Below, piece by piece: positions 60,461 through 64,000 of a DNA stretch of 64,000 bases. Origin of the DNA: Rubrivivax sp. (lineage in GTDB: Bacteria; Pseudomonadota; Gammaproteobacteria; Burkholderiales; Burkholderiaceae_C); contig JALHPF010000001.1 of assembly GCA_022842595.1 (NCBI GenBank), positions 124,001 through 188,000 of the forward strand. The letters are read 5' to 3'. The notes under the pieces were generated by a model that worked only from the letters and a program-made list of their open reading frames with translations, did not search any database and was not told the DNA's origin. The stretch's first letter is position 1, and each line of letters begins with the position of its first letter. A program made the position numbers and the translations under genes.

Positions 60461-61657
60461 TCAGCCGCTGGCGGTGCTGACGCGGTTGCGGCCAGCGCGT
60501 TTGGCGCGATACAGGGCCTCGTCTGCGCGCCGCAGCACGGCGTCCAGCGTCTCACCCGGGGTCAGCATGGCCAGGCCCAGCGAGGCCGTGACGGCCAGCC
60601 GCTGGCCATCGGCAATGAAGTCAGCGTCGGCCACGGCCAGCCGCAGCCGTTCGGCGACCCGCCCACCCGTGGTCTGGTTGGCCACGGGAACAAGCATGGC
60701 GAATTCCTCGCCGCCAAAACGCGTCAGCAGCGCGTCCTGGCGCAGCACCGTGCGCATCACTGGGACCAGCTGACGCAGCACATCGTCGCCGACCAGGTGC
60801 CCGTGTGTGTCGTTGATGTGCTTGAAGTGGTCGATGTCCAGCATCATCACGGCCAGGTGGCCGCCGCGGGCGCGTACCGCCGCCATCACAGCAGGCGCCT
60901 GGTCGCGCAGCGCGCGGCGGTTGAGCGTGCCGGTCAGCTCATCGGTCATCGCCCGCAGCGCCAGTTGCCCGGAAAGACGGGCATTCACCGTGCTCAGCAG
61001 CACCGTGGCCATGAAGATCGGCATGACGCTGTACAGGATGCCCAGCATGCGCAGCACCGCCGGCGGCCCGTAGACGTGGTGCACCGCGGCAGGCCCCTCG
61101 TGCGCGAGTGTCAAGGCCAGGCGCAGGGCATAGGCCAGGACGCACCCCACCATGGCCCAGCCCAGGATACCTTCCGAAATGTGGCGTGGGTGTCGCAGGA
61201 AGCTGCGCAGGCCGATCGTGGTCAGCAGGCACATGAAGGTGATGCCGGCGCTGTAGACCACGCCCAGCGCCCAGGGGCTGACGAGCACCGCTGCTGCCTG
61301 TGCCAGCGTCACGGCGGCCAGCAAGGCGACCACCGTCGCCGGCGGTACACGCTGACCGGCCAGCCGTGACAGGCCCCAGCCGATGACCCCCATGCCCAGC
61401 GCAGAGCCGAGCATGGCCACGAGCATCGGCGCCGAGGCTGGCCCGGGCACGCCCCCGATCAACTGCAGCAGCGACAGCCCGAGCACGGCGAAGCCGGCGC
61501 TGCTGATGCGCAAGGCCGAGACCAGGTCGGGGTCGTCGGTACGCACCAGTCTCGTCATCAACGCCGCAACGCAGGAGGCAGCGCCGCAGGTGACGAACGT
61601 GGTGAGGATGTCGATGTCCAGCATGGCGTATGCGGTCGTGCCCGCATCGTCTGCCAT
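60461..61657 (-). CDS. Membrane GGDEF-domain protein (probable diguanylate cyclase)
   Basis: Multiple hydrophobic segments then MTDELTGTLNRRALRDQ...MMLDIDHFKHINDTHGHLVGDDVLRQL...LTRFGGEEFAML. Confidence 0.92.
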   Translation of the reverse strand: MADDAGTTAYAMLDIDILTTFVTCGAASCVAALMTRLVRTDDPDLVSALRISSAGFAVLGLSLLQLIGGVPGPASAPMLVAMLGSALGMGVIGWGLSRLAGQRVPPATVVALLAAVTLAQAAAVLVSPWALGVVYSAGITFMCLLTTIGLRSFLRHPRHISEGILGWAMVGCVLAYALRLALTLAHEGPAAVHHVYGPPAVLRMLGILYSVMPIFMATVLLSTVNARLSGQLALRAMTDELTGTLNRRALRDQAPAVMAAVRARGGHLAVMMLDIDHFKHINDTHGHLVGDDVLRQLVPVMRTVLRQDALLTRFGGEEFAMLVPVANQTTGGRVAERLRLAVADADFIADGQRLAVTASLGLAMLTPGETLDAVLRRADEALYRAKRAGRNRVSTASG

Positions 61658-61714
61658 ATCGGCCGAACGCCGCATGTTCTGTAAGGCTGCGGCAGCGGCG
61701 GCGGCGGCACCCAT

Positions 61715-61750
61715 GAAAAACGCCCCAGTCGCGTCTTCGCGATCCGGGGC
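61715..61750 (-). terminator. Rho-independent terminator for icd (minus strand)
   Basis: gaaaaacGCCCCagtCGCGtcttCGCGatcCGGGGC; reads as stem-loop followed by T-run on the minus strand. Confidence 0.7.
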
Positions 61751-61794
61751 GGGGTGCGGGGCTGAAGAACGCCTGCGGGCGCCCTTGAATCAGC

Positions 61795-63048
61795 TTACAT
61801 GTGGTCGATCATCACCTGCCCGAAGCCCGAGCAGCTGACCTGCGTCGCGCCTTCCATCAGCCGCGCAAAGTCGTAGGTCACCTTCTTGCTGGCGATCGAC
61901 TTTTCCATGCTGCTGATGATCAGGTCGGCGGCTTCGACCCAGCCCATGTGACGCAGCATCATCTCGGCGCTGAGGATTTCCGAGCCGGGGTTGACGTAGT
62001 CCTTGCCGGCGTATTTCGGCGCGGTGCCGTGGGTCGCCTCGAACATCGCGACGCTGTCGCTCAGGTTCGCACCCGGGGCGATGCCGATGCCGCCCACCTG
62101 GGCCGCCAGTGCGTCGGACACGTAGTCGCCGTTCAGGTTCAGCGTGGCGATGACGCTGTATTCGGCCGGGCGCAGCAGGATCTGCTGCAGGAAGGCGTCG
62201 GCGATGCTGTCCTTGACGACGATGTCCTTGCCGGTCTTCGGGTTCTTGAACTTGCACCACGGGCCGCCATCGATCAGCTGGGCGCCGAACTCCTTCTGCG
62301 CCAGGGCGTAGGCCCAGTCGCGGAAGCCGCCTTCGGTGAACTTCATGATGTTGCCCTTGTGCACGATCGTCACGCTGGGCTTGTCGTTGTCGATCGCGTA
62401 CTGGATGGCCTTGCGCACCAGGCGTTCGGTGCCTTCACGGCTGACGGGCTTGATGCCGATGCCCGAGGTGTCCGGGAAGCGGATCTTCTTGACGCCCATC
62501 TCTTCCTGCAGGAACTTGATGATCTTCTTGGCCTTGTCGCTCTCGGCTTCGAATTCGATGCCGGCGTAGATGTCCTCGCTGTTCTCGCGGAAGATGACCA
62601 TGTGGGTCTTCTCGGGTTCCTTCACCGGGCTGGGCACGCCCTTGAAGTACTGGATCGGGCGCAGGCAGACGTAGAGATCAAGCTCCTGGCGAAGCGCCAC
62701 GTTCAGGCTGCGGATGCCGCCACCCACGGGCGTGGTCAGCGGGCCCTTGATCGAGACGACGTACTCGCGCACGACCTTCAGCGTTTCTTCCGGCAGCCAG
62801 ACATCGGGGCCGTAGATGCGGGTGCTCTTCTCGCCGGCATAGACCTCCATCCAGTGGATCTTGCGCTTGCCGCCATAGGCCTTGGCCACGGCCGCGTCCA
62901 CGACCTTCAGCATCACCGGGGTGATGTCCATGCCGGTGCCGTCCCCCTCGATGAACGGGATGATCGGGTTGACCGGAACGTTCAGCGAATAGTCCGCGTT
63001 GACGGTGATCTTCGCGCCGCCTGCGGGCACCTGGATGTGCTGGTACAT
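61795..63048 (-). CDS. icd: Isocitrate dehydrogenase (NADP+ type)
   Basis: [63 protein letters not shown]. Confidence 0.96.
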   Translation of the reverse strand: MYQHIQVPAGGAKITVNADYSLNVPVNPIIPFIEGDGTGMDITPVMLKVVDAAVAKAYGGKRKIHWMEVYAGEKSTRIYGPDVWLPEETLKVVREYVVSIKGPLTTPVGGGIRSLNVALRQELDLYVCLRPIQYFKGVPSPVKEPEKTHMVIFRENSEDIYAGIEFEAESDKAKKIIKFLQEEMGVKKIRFPDTSGIGIKPVSREGTERLVRKAIQYAIDNDKPSVTIVHKGNIMKFTEGGFRDWAYALAQKEFGAQLIDGGPWCKFKNPKTGKDIVVKDSIADAFLQQILLRPAEYSVIATLNLNGDYVSDALAAQVGGIGIAPGANLSDSVAMFEATHGTAPKYAGKDYVNPGSEILSAEMMLRHMGWVEAADLIISSMEKSIASKKVTYDFARLMEGATQVSCSGFGQVMIDHM

Positions 63049-63189
63049 GGATTCAAAACTCCGTTAAGCCGGGCTGCCGGGGCGCATCGCCGCATGGCCG
63101 AGCCATCAGTGTGAGTGGGGGAAAAACCCTTCAATTCTAAGTCACTGCCCTACCCTGACCTGACACAGCAGGGCTAAGACTGGCCGCTG

Positions 63190-63891
63190 CTACAGCGTGG
63201 CGCAGAAGGCGGCAAACGGCGGGTACAGCCCATGCAGCAGCGCAAACGCCGACGCCCCGACCAGCATCAGGCCGGCCAGACGCACGGCCCGCACCTGCGC
63301 CGCCGGGTTGGCGGCCCAGCGCCGCCAGGCCCAGGGCGCCAGCAGCAGGCCGCCGGACGAGGTGACGGCGAAGGCGGCCATCGCCGCGGCGCCGCCGGCC
63401 GGCCCGTTGGCCAAGGCTGCCACGAGCAGGGCCGACTGCAGCAGGCCGCAGGGCCAGGCCACCCACAGGCTGCCGGCCACGGCCGCCTTCACCGGGAATT
63501 GCACACGCTGCCAGCCACCGGCCGCTGGCGCTGGCGGGCGCTGGGTGCGGCCGATGGCCGACATCCATTCCGGCTGCTGGCCACGCCACAGCAGGTACAC
63601 GCCCAACGCCAGCGCGGCCACGTGCAGCAGCGTCCAGAACGGCCGCAGCGCCGGGCTGGCCTGAGACCACCCCGCCAGCACCGCCATGCTGCCCGCTGCC
63701 ACGGCACCGCCGGCGGCATAGCTGAGCACCCGCGCCAGATGAAAGCCCCAGGTTCGGCTGGCCACCGTGGCGCCCCCCGCATCGCCCCCGGCCGTGATGG
63801 CCGTGCAGGCGGCACCGCACATGGCTGTGCAGTGGGCCATGCCAGCCAGGCCCAACAGGGCGGTGCTGCCGATCAGCGCCAGTTCGAGCAC
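63190..63891 (-). CDS. TauE/SafE (UreH-like) family membrane protein
   Basis: LIGSTALLGLAGMAHCTAMCGAACTAI...WVAWPCGLLQSALLVAALANGPAGGAAAMAAFAV. Confidence 0.8.
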   Translation of the reverse strand: MLELALIGSTALLGLAGMAHCTAMCGAACTAITAGGDAGGATVASRTWGFHLARVLSYAAGGAVAAGSMAVLAGWSQASPALRPFWTLLHVAALALGVYLLWRGQQPEWMSAIGRTQRPPAPAAGGWQRVQFPVKAAVAGSLWVAWPCGLLQSALLVAALANGPAGGAAAMAAFAVTSSGGLLLAPWAWRRWAANPAAQVRAVRLAGLMLVGASAFALLHGLYPPFAAFCATL

Positions 63892-63914
63892 GGGCCTTGC
63901 AGGTGGTTCATGCC

Positions 63915-64000
63915 CTAGATGATGCGCGAGAAGCGCGCGCGCGCCTGGTCAGCGTGGAGATGTCGGTCGAAGACCATGGCCACCGCCCGCACGAAGTACC
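63915..64000 (-). CDS. hemN: HemN-like oxygen-independent coproporphyrinogen III oxidase, C-terminal end (truncated by window edge)
   Basis: Manual reverse translation: ...YFVRAVAMVFDRHLHADQARARFSRII*, matching the HemN C-terminal pattern (R..M.FD.YL...FSR.I); not in ORF track. Confidence 0.65.
   Translation of the reverse strand, partial: YFVRAVAMVFDRHLHADQARARFSRII

Noticed and set aside
60148-60480. 110-aa plus-strand ORF between peroxiredoxin and GGDEF genes
   Set aside because: No recognisable motif and Arg/Ala-rich composition; probably non-coding intergenic sequence.

Overview
High-GC window from a betaproteobacterium, probably a phototrophic or ex-phototrophic Burkholderiales lineage (inference). 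No rRNA, tRNA, CRISPR array, phage or IS element was recognised. From left to right: (1) the edge of a photosynthesis gene cluster on the minus strand (partial crtF, crtE, bchD, bchI), with two tandem TGTC-N10-GACA PpsR/CrtJ-type sites upstream of crtE; (2) mostly housekeeping genes, 4.6-12.6 kb; (3) a minus-strand sugar or acid utilisation block, 12.6-25.4 kb: GH127-like hydrolase, an unusual protein with a barrel-like N-terminus and an FGE-like C-terminus, PfkB kinase, serine hydrolase, TonB receptor, LysR, an SSS symporter with a large N-terminal extension, and a CoA ester lyase; (4) aceK; (5) a large oxalate/formate catabolic island, 27.5-45.4 kb: oxalate-CoA ligase-like, ketopantoate-reductase-like, TctCBA transporter, degenerate kinase-BON protein, CRP/FNR regulator, oxc, two frc-like genes, NAD-type formate dehydrogenase, and a TerC-UspA fusion; (6) an aminobenzoyl-CoA/salicylyl-CoA type aromatic degradation operon, 47.5-55.0 kb; (7) chemotaxis receptors, peroxiredoxin, GGDEF protein, icd, a TauE/SafE-like protein, and the C-terminus of hemN. 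The strongest new observation is a 14-bp palindrome (TTGACTGCGGTCAA), present twice as exact reverse complements: upstream of tctCBA and between the CRP/FNR gene and oxc. It suggests a dedicated oxalate regulon with its own tripartite transporter. All family calls come from reading the translations; no searches were run.
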